Positions 45,140 to 58,712 are shown, counted from the stretch's first letter. The stretch: 64,000 nt of DNA from Cliona cf. orientalis (GCA_963930775.1 OZ005694.1:4271054-4335053); one strand, 5' to 3'. The notes: generated by a model from the letters alone, not told the origin. Made by a program: numbers and translations.

Positions 45140-45686
45140 GTCCTTTGGTCTGGCATTTACCAGGCCTGATTATCAGTAAAATGAGGATTAATAGCTACCA
45201 AATCTAGATCTACCGGCAATCCATTTGTCATTTTTCAGTGAGAGGAGGTTGCACATGCGTCACTAAATTAATGTGTCACATGCACCAACATAAAATGTAG
45301 CTATATAAACGTACATTAATTTATGGCAGGTAGCTATCCTGTGTCTTATAATGGATACCGTTGGGAAAGAACTCAGTGAGCCTTGACAATCCAACCTTTC
45401 CTGGCAATCTGGCCCTGCCAAATTAGCGAGTAGCTAGCTTTATTGTTCCTCATAGTCAAACAAAAGTCGGCATCTCAGGCTGATTAACACTTCATTCGTC
45501 TGTTCTCCCTCTCTGGATTTGAAATCAGGCTAAGAAAGTAGTTTTTGACTGAATCTGCGGTGCAGCTCTATGTTGCTAATTTATGCTAATTTTAGTCATG
45601 TGCACATAGCGCACTTCATGAGCAAATTAGTATATCTTCAGTCCTCCAACCTTCAATACGTTTTACGCCTATGTGTTCCCTATTAA

Positions 45687-46726
45687 TAGCGAATCTCACT
45701 GCATGGGTGTATCCATTCACTGGACTGGACCACTAGACTGGACTACTGGACTCGCCTTTGACTCCAAAGATGGCATAGCTAAATGGGAGCTCACGTTAAC
45801 TCTGTGGTTGTGAATTTAATACCCAGCCCTTCCGTTTTGGCCACAGTGACGGTCTGATTCAAGATATTAAAAATTTTGATCATTATAGTTGTTTTCCTAA
45901 TACTAGCTGTGTAGCTATGCCATAATGCATGGTCACTATTAGCTAGCTGTCCAGTCTGATGTTGCTAAACAGGCTTAATCAGCTACATAATGTATTCAAT
46001 GATAGCTCTAGGGACATAAAATAATATTATGGATAGGTGGACACTTGATCTTAGCATATTAAATCTAGAATGCCGATTTTCAAAACAGTCAATAATGAAC
46101 AGGTCCTCTCCCCCCTTGATTCAATAATTATAGCTTATCCTCTTCTGCCACCAGCTGTCTTATGCTTGTCAAATGATCGTCGATGATAGGAAATTTTTCC
46201 ATCTCTAGCTATAATATAATATACCTTGACCCTCGATATCAATGTCAATAATAAGCAATCATTTTCATTGGCTATTAATTAAGGTATATCACGGGAGTAG
46301 TTTACTGTAGGTAGCTATTTACTCCTCTTCAGAATAATATTATGTTCTTCAGCTACTGCATAATGACACTCAGATTCTAGATAGCCTTTGTTCGGTGTTT
46401 TTAGCTCTCAATCTGCAATCAGTTGTCCAACCTAGCTAAAAACGTGGATGTCACATTAAATTTTTAATTGCTGCTAAGCAGACCGGCTAGACAACAGTAG
46501 CTAGGTAGCGCTATACAGATAGCTATAAGTGATTTTCATCTACCTGATATACACAGAGCAGAGCAGGTAGCTAAAATTAATATCTTTCCGACCAGAGAAG
46601 CAATAATTATGACAGCATTCCAGCAGTGCCAATCAGTGCAAAAAATGCCCATTTCCAATTAATATTTTGGGCTCAAAGGTGAGTGCAGTAGTCCAGTCCA
46701 GTGAATGGATGCACCCAATCTCGCTA
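45687..46726. mobile_element. 1.04-kb inverted-repeat element
   Basis: Ends TAGCGAATCTC... and ...ATCTCGCTA are inverted, followed inward by TCCATTCACTGGACTGGACC and its counterpart at 46690-46710, then CCTTTGA. Arms are about 70 bp with gaps. The GGACTGGACTA theme recalls the TGGAC-rich ends of the elements at 150-2045, but the outer termini differ. No open frame inside. Confidence 0.65.
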
Positions 46727-47154
46727 CAATAATATTATTATTATCGTCATTAGTGAAATTTATTCCACCAAATTTTTCTGCAATACAAAGGGACATGTAC
46801 TAGCTGAATTTCTGTCCAATGAAAATCTTCACGTGTATGGGACAGTTTTTGCACTAGAAACACTCATGTAACGGTATACTTTTATGAAGGGGAAGAGAAG
46901 TCACTGCATGATGTCACAATGATAAAAGGATAACAGGTACTCCATGAAAGCTTTAAGTTATTGTCCTCTTCAGCTTTAACAGAACCCAGGAGTATGGACC
47001 AGTGGAACTCAAGAATAAGATTTAAAAGTAGAATCTGAAATATTCAGCCAGGATCAATCATACATGGTCAAACAGTGAGTTATAAATCTATAAACTAAAG
47101 TATTCTATTATGTTTCTAGCCTTAATTAAACTTTATCACAAGTGTAAAACAATT

Positions 47155-47270
47155 GAATAAAATTGAAGGATGAATTAGGGATGGCAGGGTCAAAAAGTAC
47201 ATAAACAAGATTTGTAGGGATAATCACATCCACTATACATCCTTGCTTTTCTCGATTATCATGCACCTAA
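47155..47270. repeat. Single arm of the 5953-6394 fold-back family
   Basis: ATGAATTAGGGATGGCAGG, ACAAGATTTGTAGGGATAA and CTTTTCTCGATTATC match the left arm and the beginning of the loop of the element at 5953-6394. No second arm is nearby. Confidence 0.75.
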
Positions 47271-47948
47271 CTTGTTCGTTAAGCGCTCTTGACTTGCGTG
47301 TGGAAGATATTACTGTTTTTGCACCCATCAAAAAGCAAAACCATGCATAAGCCATGTGGAGTGGTCCACTGGCCAAATCTTTAACGATTTTCACAACTGT
47401 GGGATGTTTGACATTTGAAGCCACACTGTGCAATGACCAAAAATATTCTTATGTCATGCATATTTTTGAATGCACCAAGCATTCCCTAGAATGTGTATGA
47501 TTCTCCAGGCCCTCTCTCTTCCTTGGGTGCGTAGGAGGGGCTGGGTACATTATGGGAGACGTTTATGCATACTGCAAGTAGCCCTTGGTGTTTGTATACC
47601 TCTGTACTATGGCATAGCATAGACACAGATTACAGGTGGGAATTTTTTTGGACATTGAGATAAAATTTAATATACAGGATCGGGCAAGAACACATGATTT
47701 ACCTCCATAGTGATATATAATATGCTGGATAGCATTGGGTGATTGTGATATAAAAGCTATAATTTTTTCTACCACATTCCTGTCTGTGAGTTTGTGGACA
47801 AAGTGTGAAGTGATGTGCCAGTCACGTTAGTCTGATAACAGAAACTGACTCGAAAAAAGATTTTCTGGATATTTCTCTGATAATTGCCATTTTGCCACTA
47901 GTGTGAAACATTCTTTTGTTACAGTATCCTTTTAAATTATCTGAAGGA

Positions 47949-48312
47949 TCACACAAAATAATTATAATATGCTTCCTTGTTTTCTTTCAAATTAATTTTA
48001 CGTAGAGCTTCCAGGATGACTTGCCTACACTTATCAACAGTTTCTCTTACGTCTTTGACCTTCCTTCTGTACATTCCAATTATAATGTCAGATACTTTGT
48101 CTCCATCAAGAATCCTTAACTTGCCACAATCCCCAGCGAATACCAAACAAAAACCCACCTCCATCCTTGATGCCAATCTGCCAGCATTAATGGGATCTTC
48201 ATAGAGCTGCTGTTTAATAATCTTCTCAATTTTTTCTGCTAGTGGGGTCATGGGCAGATTGACATGCAATCGAAATATCTGTCTGGTCATTGTGTAGTTG
48301 AGTTTGTGGATA
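47949..48312 (-). CDS. Uncharacterised exon-like open frame
   Basis: A minus-strand frame of about 113-120 residues with balanced, protein-like composition: MTRQIFRLHVNLPMTPLAEK, then RMEVGFCLVFAGDCGKLRIL, DKVSDIIIGMY and VDKCRQVILEALRKIN. An AG acceptor is possible at CTGGACAG just upstream, giving an exon start ECNIHKLNYTM. I do not recognise the family. No neighbouring exon was found, so it may be a lone fragment or the last exon of a longer gene. Confidence 0.35.
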
Positions 48313-48889
48313 TTGCATTCCTGTCCAGTTGGAAATAATGATAATATTCAAAATTTCATCATCTAGCAGAAATGTACTGTCACCAGGATGGGATGACGCA
48401 GATTGTGAGCCTATACATGTACAATTCGATAACTAGTTCCTTTAAGTGGATTAGATGAACCATAGTTTTGCTTGGTCATCTTCCCTGATCTCACCATACT
48501 ACCCTGGTGGAGTGTTTACTATAACCAGGAGGTAGGCGATTTGTGGCCGCAGCTCGAGTTTGCACCAGGTACAAGTTGTGGTCATCGAGAGTCATGGAAT
48601 CGTGGTCATGGAGATATAATATAATAATGTACTTAAATTTATGTTGACTTACTAAGTTCTCCAGAAAGCCTCCTTCATACAATTATAGTTTCATTTCAAA
48701 GCCAATCTGCTTCCCAATGAGCTAATCCGTGGATATCACCTGATACAATCAATACATCGTTGCCTTAGCAGTGTACAGCATCTTGCCATAACCCCCCCCC
48801 CCTCCTCTTCATTAATTCGATTGTAACTCCATGCTTAGACATGCTTCGGGGATTATGTAACGAAAGAGAATCTAACATTATACATAATA

Positions 48890-49205
48890 TGTAGACACCG
48901 TTTAGGAGGTTTTCTACGTGATTTAGAAGACTGAAGGGCTTTATATAGAATCCCGAGATCTTCTAAATCACGTAGAAACTGACTAAACAGTATCTGACAA
49001 CTTTAGATCCTAGCAACAATGCCCATAAGCTTGACATATAAACTGCTGCCTAGCAATGTTAATGATCCTAACCATAGGCAATAATTTTTTATAGGTTTAC
49101 ATGGAAATTTTACAGGTTTATAGCTATGAGCTTGAAATAGCTAGATACCTGCTCCTGACCAATCAGATCACAGTATTTGTTACAACTAGGATCTAAATAC
49201 TGATT
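48890..49205 (-). mobile_element. Second copy of the 27572-27910 element, inverted
   Basis: Shares TTTCTACGTGATTTAGAAGAC, CTAGCAACAATGCCCA, AACTGCTGCCTAGCAA and CAATCAGATxACAGTATTTGTTACAA with the intron element, on the opposite strand. The 5' part keeps the fold-back. Confidence 0.75.
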
Positions 49206-49209
49206 GTGG

Positions 49210-50590
49210 TTGAGCCATTGTGGCATATTATTCTAAAGTTAGTGCTGCTTTAAAGTGGAATACTAGGGACAGATATTCAGAACCATGGGGTACAGATAGG
49301 TAGATGCTATGGGAGGGGTTGGTGCTTATTGTTTTATTGCTTGAGGCATGCACTATTGCTCTGGGAGGTGCAAAAAGTCATACTATGCATTCTCATGTTT
49401 ATCAGTCACAAAATTGATGATAGCTAGCTGCCGGGGAAGGCATCCTCTGAAAACAGAAAACCCCAACTATAATAGCTATTGGACTATGATTTTGTACATA
49501 GTATAATATACCGGAGCTATAGGGATCGATCAGTGTGGTGTCTCAGTTGGGGGAGGCTGCTGCTTCTTGACAAGCTTCTCCCATTTCAATTGAACCCTAT
49601 GGTTCGATGGTTGGCTTTCATGGATACATGTACACATGTAGCTACAGCAGTTCATTTGAGCCACAAAGACTTGTGGAGAAGCTACATGATATTCTACTTT
49701 CACCTAGAATTCATACTGCTTGGACATTTGGTGCGACACACAAACAGGATTTGCCATATATCTTACTGTGAGAACTCAGACGTCTGTGATCATCTTCTGA
49801 AGCCATGGGCAATGATGGAGCTCTGAATTATCAACAGATTGACAGGTTCAACATTGGTCCTAGTTAGCAACCATGCACGTGGTCTAACCGCTTCGCCATG
49901 TTAGCGCGCTGTGCATTGTACCATAATTATTATGGTGTGTATGGACAGCTGGCCATCAGCTGGTTTGCAGTTTGAATTTGTCCACTGTAATGGTGCACAT
50001 GGCAAACTACGTCTGGCCTGGCCACCCCCTTCCCTTTCCATGATATTTTCAATCCATTTTTGTACCAAATTTAGCCTAAGATATTCAAGTGACATTAAAT
50101 TTTCACACTATAGTTATCATGCGTTATCATGGGATGACCTCATAGCTCATAACAATATTATTTGAAATCTTCTGCCAGGCTAAAAAATTTTCGTCCTATT
50201 CCTATGGTTTAAAATTATCAGACAAGATGCAAGGCGTCTGGGCTTATACACCTTTGTAGTCATTTCCATGTTTTTTATGCATAACTCTACAGAGCATCCT
50301 AGCTCGAGTCTCCTTGTTCAGAGAGTGGTCAAGCAAAAATTCAAACATAACTTATTCAATGAATAGAGACATGAGGAAACTAAACTAGCTACACTCACAC
50401 TAGACAACTATAGCTATATTCATCAGAGTCATTAAAGATTGTTAGTGATATAATTTATGTTCGGCATATTGCAATGAAATATTTATACATGCAAGATTAA
50501 TATTATTATGATTCAATAAAGTTAATGCCAACTGGACCAAATTTAAGTTACAATCTATGTGACTCTTATTGTTGACATTAATTCCCTCTT
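49210..50590. other. No supported gene
   Basis: The largest open frame (49479-49826) shows no family motif and no splice support. Sequence is AT-rich without notable repeats. Confidence 0.4.
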
Positions 50591-50598
50591 CCAAAGAT

Positions 50599-52661
50599 TT
50601 AGTGACGTTTCTGTCCAAAGAAATAGCCAAAATTGATACTCCCTGAGCCTAATGCTGGCTGTTGTTGGATAGAAAAACGATCGGTTGGCTGAAGAACATA
50701 CGTATAAGCATGGCTGACCCTTCTAGCGCGTGGTCCAGGATGTTGATCACAAGGACAAGCATATACTTGCTGCTTAGGCTTACGATGCCGACGCTGAGGA
50801 CGGTAACGTTGTGGGGCACTGGGTTGCTGTGAAGAACCTGGTTGCTGACCCTCAGGGCACCTGGTATAGTTCCTCTGAAATGCTTGAACAGTAAACCAGG
50901 CCCATTCGTTTAGTCCAAAGCGAAGATGTTCGTTCCATTCTGGATTTCGTGTGTCATTCAGCGGTTTTGTGCATTTTTGAGTGATGCCTCCATTGTTATC
51001 ATAAGCATTTATCATAATGTAGGGATTCACACCACGTGTAGCACCATTTTCATTGACCAAGTTTACAGCATCAGTTATGTTGATATTAAGACGTGCACGA
51101 TTAAACTGACAGCGAGGTCCTCCGTAACCTTCTATGCAAGAGCATGTGCCATCAGCTTGACATGTTCCTCCATTGAGACAACGGCAAACCTCTGAGAGGG
51201 ACATGGAGAATGTCAATCTCATGCTACAGTCGATATTGTTACAGTGTTGAAGGTTCTGAGTTCCAGGATTGACAGAGAAAGGTTGTGGCGGTGTGAGGAG
51301 ATCGTCTGGGTTTGGATTCGTAGGTGTAACTGTATCATGGTCCCAGATGCTGACATTAATGTATTGCCAATTGTTACTGCTCGTTCCAAAGTCAATCTTG
51401 GTGTTCCAAACAGGGTTACCAGTATCATTGAAATAGAAGGTTCTTTTTGTGACAACAAGACCTCCATCATCGTAGGCTGTCACTAATACGTATGGATCAT
51501 CTCTAGGAGGCAAATTTTCAGCTTTTTGTATGTCAACACTGAGGCTTCCTGGTACACCACTCCCTGGGCAGTTATAAAGTCGATTAAGCTGTTTTATGTC
51601 AAAATGGCTAGCAGTCGGCACACGTCCAAGATTTGGGCTTCCCTGTTGCTCGTACGCAGCTTCATTGATGATGTTCAGTGTGTTTCCTGTGTCATCTTTA
51701 TTAAACGAGTCCAGGCGATAATGCATGACAGATGCATAATCGTATGATTCTCCCTGAGAGTCTACCTCGAATGTATTACGCTTCAAGAAGTTGTGCTCTC
51801 GACCAGCCTCAACATTGCTCAGCAAAATCTGAAGGTAGTTGTCTCTGTCAGGCCGGCTCTGCTCATGCCATAGCCCCAGGGCATGGCCTGTCTCGTGGAT
51901 GATAGTGTGTTGTGTATTGCACCTTGGTCCAATCTTGATGATCTGCTCTCCTCCGTCAAAACCCACATGACTGCTGCAACCATCGCTTGATAGAGATCTG
52001 TATTTGATGTAGTTGGGTTGATTTGTGCGTGGTATAAATCTCACACAGGTCAATTGCTCTAGTGTGTGTATTCCTTGTTGAATAGCGGCACGAAAGACGG
52101 CATTGATTGATGCATCAAATGTATAGTAGACTGTGTTGTCAGGCCATATCTGATTCTTGTCTCGTCGCACAGCTCGTGCTGTTCGTGCCTGTGTGTGTGT
52201 GAAATATAATGAGTATACATGTATGTACCTGTTGATTACTGCATGGTGGTTGCCAAATAAAAATTAATGATTATGCAATCCAAATAAGTAATTATCTCTG
52301 CAACATGGTTATAATGTTACTATAGTGATATGAGTTATCTAGTGGTACAGTGAGTGTTCATAGCTACAGGAGAGGATCAGCATGCTCTAATTTTCTATTA
52401 CACGTAGTAATAATAATAATTATTAGAGGTTTTAGTGGGGTAATTACTTACATTCCCAGATTGTCCACTGTGAGGCACACCATAATACTTCTCGAACTCC
52501 TCTGGAGTGATAACTATGTCTCCTTCGAATAAGTTTGGGTCATACATTGCTGCATCATCCGCTATTGTGTCTGTCAGTGGTACTGCAGCTATGAGAATAG
52601 CGCTCTGCATTGTCCACAGTACTATGAGAGTCAGAGGCAGGATATTTCTTGTAGGACTCAT
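50599..52661 (-). CDS. Astacin metalloprotease with C2-like and EGF modules (two exons)
   Basis: Exon 1 is 52661-52452 and exon 2 is 52188-50599, joined in phase 0 with GT/AG borders: 599 residues. Residues 1-28 are a signal peptide (NILPLTLIVLWTMQSAILIA). A prodomain ends in RAVRR before DKNQIWP, a likely furin-type cleavage. The astacin domain (about 80-277) has the zinc motif HETGHALGLWHEQ (168-180), RPDRDNY, and Met-turn SVMHY (223-227). After it come a C2-like module (about 284-395; DDPYVLVTAYD, NPVWNTKIDF), an EGF domain (about 405-431; CRCLNGGTC, CSCIEGYGGPRC), a second C2-like module (about 435-510; NPYIMINAYD, NPEWNEHLRFGL) and a basic Gln/Pro-rich tail. It should be a secreted zinc endopeptidase; C2-like pairs with astacin are unusual. 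All catalytic residues are present. Confidence 0.88.
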
Positions 52662-55600
52662 TTTAAGAATTGACTAAGTTGAACTTAGCTTGTATGCTTC
52701 AAGCGTTTCTGCAGGATACGAATTTATATCCTTCCAGTGACTGCAAGTACAGAAATGTTGTGAAACATGGTTGGACAGCACTCAGTTTTCTTAGTAATCA
52801 TTCCATGTAAGGTAGACGTAGTGTATGTAATAATTATTAACAATAGCTAGGTACATAATTATGCAGGAATTGTCATAACAATAGCTATGTATATATGTCC
52901 TATAATACTTCAACTAAAATAGGAAGTGTAGCTAGATATTATTATAACTACAGTGTCATGATTTTCTTCATATAGCTGACTGCTGTCAATTTTTTAAGCT
53001 CTTTCATCTTCCTCTCCAATGCTACGTAAATTCTCTCGTATAGTGCATGTTTCTATAAAAAAATATTAGTATATAACGTTAATGATTGATATACAACTAA
53101 TATACCTTACTGATGATAGATTTGTTAGGTTTGACTGTTGTCCTAACTGCATGAGGATAGCTAGAGTGCATATCTGACATTATTTTTATAATATTATACT
53201 GCAGGGGGTGACAGTAGCAACTATATTGTGAATATAATTCGCATAGAAATCCTTGCATTTTTCTTTTATACTGATCACAGCTAGTAGTTGTGAATACCCT
53301 GCATAATAATTATTATAGAAAATCCTTTTCATCTTTTTTTTGTATTTCTCTACCCCTCCATTAAATTTTCAAATGGCATGCGTTTCCCAGATATTAAAGT
53401 TAATGCTAGACTTAGTATACATGCACACGTGGTTATATACATAGTATTCTCTATTATTACAGGTGCATGCACAATGGACTAAAGTGACTCATGATTATAG
53501 CTGCCTTTCAAACAGCAAAACTGTTAAAAGGACTATGCATGCATGGATCTTGCACAATGTCATGTACTATGACTATACTAAGCAGCTTAATCAAATGACC
53601 TAACTATTCCAGAAATGGATGACATTGTATGACAGTGTTCACCCTTGCTATAAATACAATTGTTATGTTTTAATCTTGTTCAATCATCCATAGTAAATGT
53701 TTAGGGATGAAAGTATAGACATCACTAGTGTCATAGTAACTTTCTTAAAACTATTCTGCCTATTATTCAGTTGGCTGCATACAAGGTCAGGTCACAGGAT
53801 TGCCGCAATAATAGTTATTACAAATTATATTGTATAATCAGAAAGGATTCCTGTGTACAAATTTGACACACTGATATATACTATGCAGAAAAAAATTCTA
53901 AAATTCACCGAGAATTAATGTGACAGTCCTGGCACCACAAACTGCAGCTCACACAATTTAATACTTTACATCTGGCATGAAGGCCTGATGATAAATGCTG
54001 TACAGTACGTACCTTTTTAATAAGAACTCTGTGCATGTGCCAGCCAAATTAAATGATCGCCTGAGTGTTTCACAAGATTAATTCATTTGGCATGCACTTA
54101 CAAACCTTCTCATTGTATATTATATCCAGTTGACAGTTTTTCTGAGGTGCCCCCAAATTAGCGTTGGCAAAGAGCTGTGTATCACAAGGGAATTAAAATG
54201 TATGGGAGTGTTGTGCAAGGTGCCAGACCAGTAGTTATCATGGCTATAACTATTCATGCATGTATAGATAGAGATCAAGCCAGCTAATATCAATATTGTA
54301 TCACAGTAGCTAGCACATGAGTATTATAATTATGTGGTTTGCACTGCCACAGGTACAGTTATTAAATTTTAGCCAGTTAACATCTTGTGACTGCATGGTG
54401 CACCATTTTTGTTATAGTTGTGTGATCATGCCAGTACACATTTCTGTAGATGTTCTGTAGCCAGTGTTTCCACTGGCACACGCAGAGCCAATTATCTGTC
54501 CTCGTGTCTTGTATAGACCTGTCGCCTGGCTGGCACTGCAATGGAAGAATAACATGTTATTTTATGCAGTGGCCAATGTCAATATCTGGCATGGAGTACG
54601 ACATTACCATAAACTAAGAGTCACCACCTACATGTGTATGCATCAGTCCACACAAGTAAAATAGATCATGTGGCCAATTTCAACACTGAGCCAGTTTAGC
54701 ATCGTTAATAGGCCCTTATGTAGTAAATAATTATAGTGCCTAGTAGGTTTGAAGTGCAAGAATAAGATTGCTGGGTATGATGGATCATTCCTGAATAGTC
54801 GATTCCTTTCTACCAAAGTGATTGATATGCCATACAATAATAATAATATTAATATATTAGAAGCCGTTTCATTCATCACTAGTACTAGCTATAGGCTAGG
54901 CATAAAAAATTCAATGTGTATTGTCTACTCGAGGATTTATCATGCATTATATTCAGTAGACTGTAATCTGATGTTAGCTATAGACTAAGTATGGAGTTCG
55001 AAAAGTTAGTCACACTTATGCATTAAACGTGCTCAACTTACTAGCTTGTGGTTTGATTTTATGATGTCACTGCATTATTTAACATTAGGTATCAGTTGGT
55101 CATGCGAGTGGATCCTCACACTTGTCTAAACACAGTGGAGACAACTATAGTACAAGTCCTCAGTCAACAAGTGTGAGCATTTAAATTAGAGGGTACCACG
55201 TTGAGAGAGCTAACTTTGTATAGTGTCTTCATATCAAATCATATATAGATCATAGGTGATGACGTGTACTAGCTAGCTACATACACCAGTTAAAAACTTT
55301 CATCTACATGTAGCTACTACTTTATTACTATAGCTATAGCTGCAGCATTTAAAATATTGACTACTAATTGCACTGTTGCCTTAGATACTAACGATAAACT
55401 GCAAATGAAACGTACAGAAAAGCTTACTAGGCTGATAGTCTATTGGTTTATACGCAAATGCATGTGCAATGATGGAGTGAACTTTAAACCACTAGTGAAC
55501 ACATGCATGATGATGCGCATAAGTCCCTTTATTCAGAGATGCAGGTATCAGAACTAATTATACAAATTTACTGCCAAATGTGGTTTAGGGCTGTGAACTT

Positions 55601-56535
55601 TCCATCAGCCTTTCCCAAAAGTTCAATTATCTACTTTGCCAATGGGCCCTATAGGTTGTATGTATACGTTATGCTTTCAAACTCATTATAACCAGTATCT
55701 TACTATGCATGTTATTCTTTGTGAGGTGTAGCATATAATGGTATTGTGATAGTCTTGCATTGAGCAACTCAATTTTGATTTCAGTAAATCTTTATCATCA
55801 CTTACCGTATAGGGCAAGCATCCACTCTTGGGTAAGTGCCCATATAGCTCGTTTTAAGGGGTCACTGTAGCAGCTTCTATATATACAAACAAAGTTATAT
55901 ATATGCGGGCCAAAATCATGAGTTATGCATATGTGCCACTAACGGTCTAGGTAACAGGGGTGATTAACCCCCTCCCTCTGGCAGTTTATTCCCTCATAAC
56001 ATGACTGCCCAATGAGAAATGGAGTTTACTTACTGTACTGCATCAGTGTATTCATGGTAGCCATCCTAACCCTTGGGCGCTGCCCTCGGGTCTCTGGTGG
56101 TTTTATTATGCCATATTTCCCTGCCTACACTGCATTAACTATCATGACGTAATTATGTTATAAGCTATAGGTTCTGTGTACACAGGAAAATAAATGACAG
56201 TTACTGGATGCTATGCACGGCTAAGGATGGAATGTGGAAAAGAACTGGGAATTAAGTTAATGAAAAAATTCCGATAAGCTTAATCCCCATGCTCTCCTTC
56301 TTCCTTCCCTTTCTTCATTTTTGCTATAGTGTGCCGTCAATTTAGCTATGTACAAATATGAAATGGGAGAGGAAAGTGTGGGGACAAGGCTGCAGAAAAA
56401 TATCAATATCTCTCCCAGCAGTGCCCGCCTGATACCCTGGATCAGAAATAGCTAGCTAGAGCTGCTTGGGTACGAGGCATGCACGTTCTATCTAGCTACT
56501 GCCTAGCTAGCTATCAATTTTTCAAAGGAGGAGCA
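52662..56535. other. No supported gene
   Basis: AT-rich intergenic sequence. Short frames only, none with a known motif. One fragment (55805-55855) belongs to the GTAAGCGCCCAT repeat family, and 56055-56260 is the first copy of a repeat repeated at 58345-58595. Confidence 0.45.
56055..56260 (+). repeat. Dispersed repeat, copy 1 (partner at 58345-58595)
   Basis: GGTAGCCAT, GGGCxCTGCCCTC, GCCATATTTCCCTG, ATTAACTAT and CTAAGGATGGAAT appear in the same order at 58345-58595. Direct orientation, moderate similarity. Confidence 0.65.
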
Positions 56536-56946
56536 GGGAACAAGTCTAACTTGAGAAGTCTATATAGGCCCATCCTTGATAATTATTATAATAATACAAT
56601 AGCATAAAGGGAAATTTTTCTGCCAATCCCTGCTTGCTGCATCACGGGAAAATTTTATGCCAAGTCTGCCTTGCTGTACAGTGATGTTGGCATAAGATTA
56701 CCTCATGTTTTATTAAAGGTGAAATTTTATGCCAAGGTAATTAACTGTCATAAAAAGGAGTATCCTCAACTTGGATGTATCTATAGGTATGTAGCTATTT
56801 GGCATAAAAGTTTACGATAGTGTTACTTCACAACAAAAATGCTTTTTGCCAAACCGCCAAGGGCCCATGCAATGTCATATACTATATTGTATTATTTTAA
56901 TATGAAGGATGGGTCTATATAACCTTCTCAAGTTAGATTTGTTCCC
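56536..56946. mobile_element. 411-bp element with 65-bp inverted ends
   Basis: GGGAACAAGTCTAACTTGAG at the left is inverted at the right; the arms continue through TATATAGGCCCATCCTT. The interior repeats AAATTTTATGCCAA. No coding region and no clear target duplication. Confidence 0.75.
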
Positions 56947-58344
56947 GGCTACGGTATATGGTTAGCAGGTTAGTTTCCAGGGTCTGTATTGTATGTTAGT
57001 ATCATTGTTATTTGGTGTATACAATGGTGATAAAATGGATTTCAGCAGCGGTGATGTAGTGGCATCATGCAACACCCAGAAGGATTTTTCAACCACAAGC
57101 TTGATCAATAGTGTACTTGTGCATTGCAAATAATATTAGACAACACTGGACTGGGGCTAGCTGATCTGGGGGGGATAGGGTGGCTAGCCACCCCTTCACC
57201 AGTTCCTTTATGCAACATAGTAGCTATAGGAGATGTCCACCAGCCACCCCTTTGCACCAGTATGGTTTACTGCCCTGCCTACCTACACAGGAACCCGCGC
57301 GGCTATAGATGAGTGTACCAAAGTAACTACATTTCATGCATGTGAACAAGCACCACTTTCTGCAATTCTTAATGTCCAAAGACTACCCTGGGATTCTGCA
57401 TGTGAAGCCTAGTAGCTATAGAGAATGTAAGAATTTCGAAATAAGGTAGTGGCTGTGATCTGCCAGAAATCAATTAATTGCTGTAGAAAACGCGATAGAA
57501 TATGTATAGCTCAATGCTTGCAAACCGACAAAGATCCTCAATGGATTAGTAGACACGAACAATATAACAAGTATATAAGTATAACAATACAGGTATGACC
57601 ATACTGTCAGAGCTTGCTACTGGCCGTGCGTAGATACTTCAGCTCACTCAGACTGTGCGCGCCTTTCAAGGTCAAGCTGATGGCCTAGAAAGATGCTAAA
57701 TGAGTCATTTAAGGATGCAGATGAAGGTATTTTAATGAAAAGAATCATTGTATACTGTATACTCTATTATGTGGCACGATCGCTCTTTCCAACAAAACTG
57801 AACCAGCTCTATCACGCAGATCCTTCTTCGGTACTTGAGCTCAGGGGTATAATTTACAGGAAAGTTGGGCTAGAAACCCCAAACGAGAAGACATAGCTAC
57901 ATGTATATAAGAGCCTATTATAGCTTATCCACAATAGTAAGCACTTCATCTCACCTTAGAGGTACACAGATGATCAGTTCTCCATTGTGCAGTACTTCAG
58001 CCCATACCCATTATGTACTGAACATCATGGCCATGTGCTAGGTCACGTAATCTCGTTACCGTGACAACTACACCACAATCAACTTAGGCACATTTTCAAA
58101 AAATGACTGAAGTAAGGTTCCATTCTACTGTAGCTAAGAGCCCACATTTAGAAGATGTGTAGTTATAGCTAGCTAGCTATGCTACTCTCAGTCAACGGTT
58201 AACTTCTTCAGTAAGCAAGTTCTAAATGGATGATATTTTCCGGGGTTTGTCTTGTCACTGTCAAAGTTCTATGCTTGCTTCCATGGAGGGGAATCATTGA
58301 CCAGTCAACACCGGGCAGCCGGGATGTAGCTAGCTACATCCTGC

Positions 58345-58595
58345 CTTGTGGTAGCCATGCCTAACACTTGGGCTCTGCCCTCAGGTCTCCGGTGGTTATA
58401 ATATTTTGCCATATTTCCCTGGCTGCCATACATTAACTATAACATAGCTAATTGTGTATTATACCGGGTTCTATGGAACCGTATATAATACACACTGTAC
58501 CTGAGCCAGGAGAATAAATAACTAGCTAGTATATACACTGGCACGACTAAGGATGGAATATTGAAAAGAACTGGGAAGTCAATGGGAATTAAATC
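58345..58595 (+). repeat. Dispersed repeat, copy 2
   Basis: Direct relative of 56055-56260, longer because of an insertion around TATTATACCGGGTTC with its inverse (58455-58490). Confidence 0.65.
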
Positions 58596-58618
58596 CAGGT
58601 CACTGACTTGAGCTACCT

Positions 58619-58712
58619 GGGGGTGGTGGGTGGTTGTATACCTCGGTGGTTAGAGCACTGGTAGGCTACCAGTGCTCTAACCACCGAGCTATAACCACCC
58701 ACCACCCACCCA
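58619..58712. repeat. tRNA-like palindrome
   Basis: GGTGGTGGGTGGTTGTATAC, then CTCGGTGGTTAGAGCACTGG, is followed at once by its inverse. GGTGGTTAGAGCACTGG is like the D-arm and A-box region of many tRNAs. It looks like two tRNA-derived SINE heads joined head to head. A full tRNA cannot be drawn. Confidence 0.6.

Noticed and set aside
49479-49826. 115-codon frame
   Set aside because: No start context, splice or family support.
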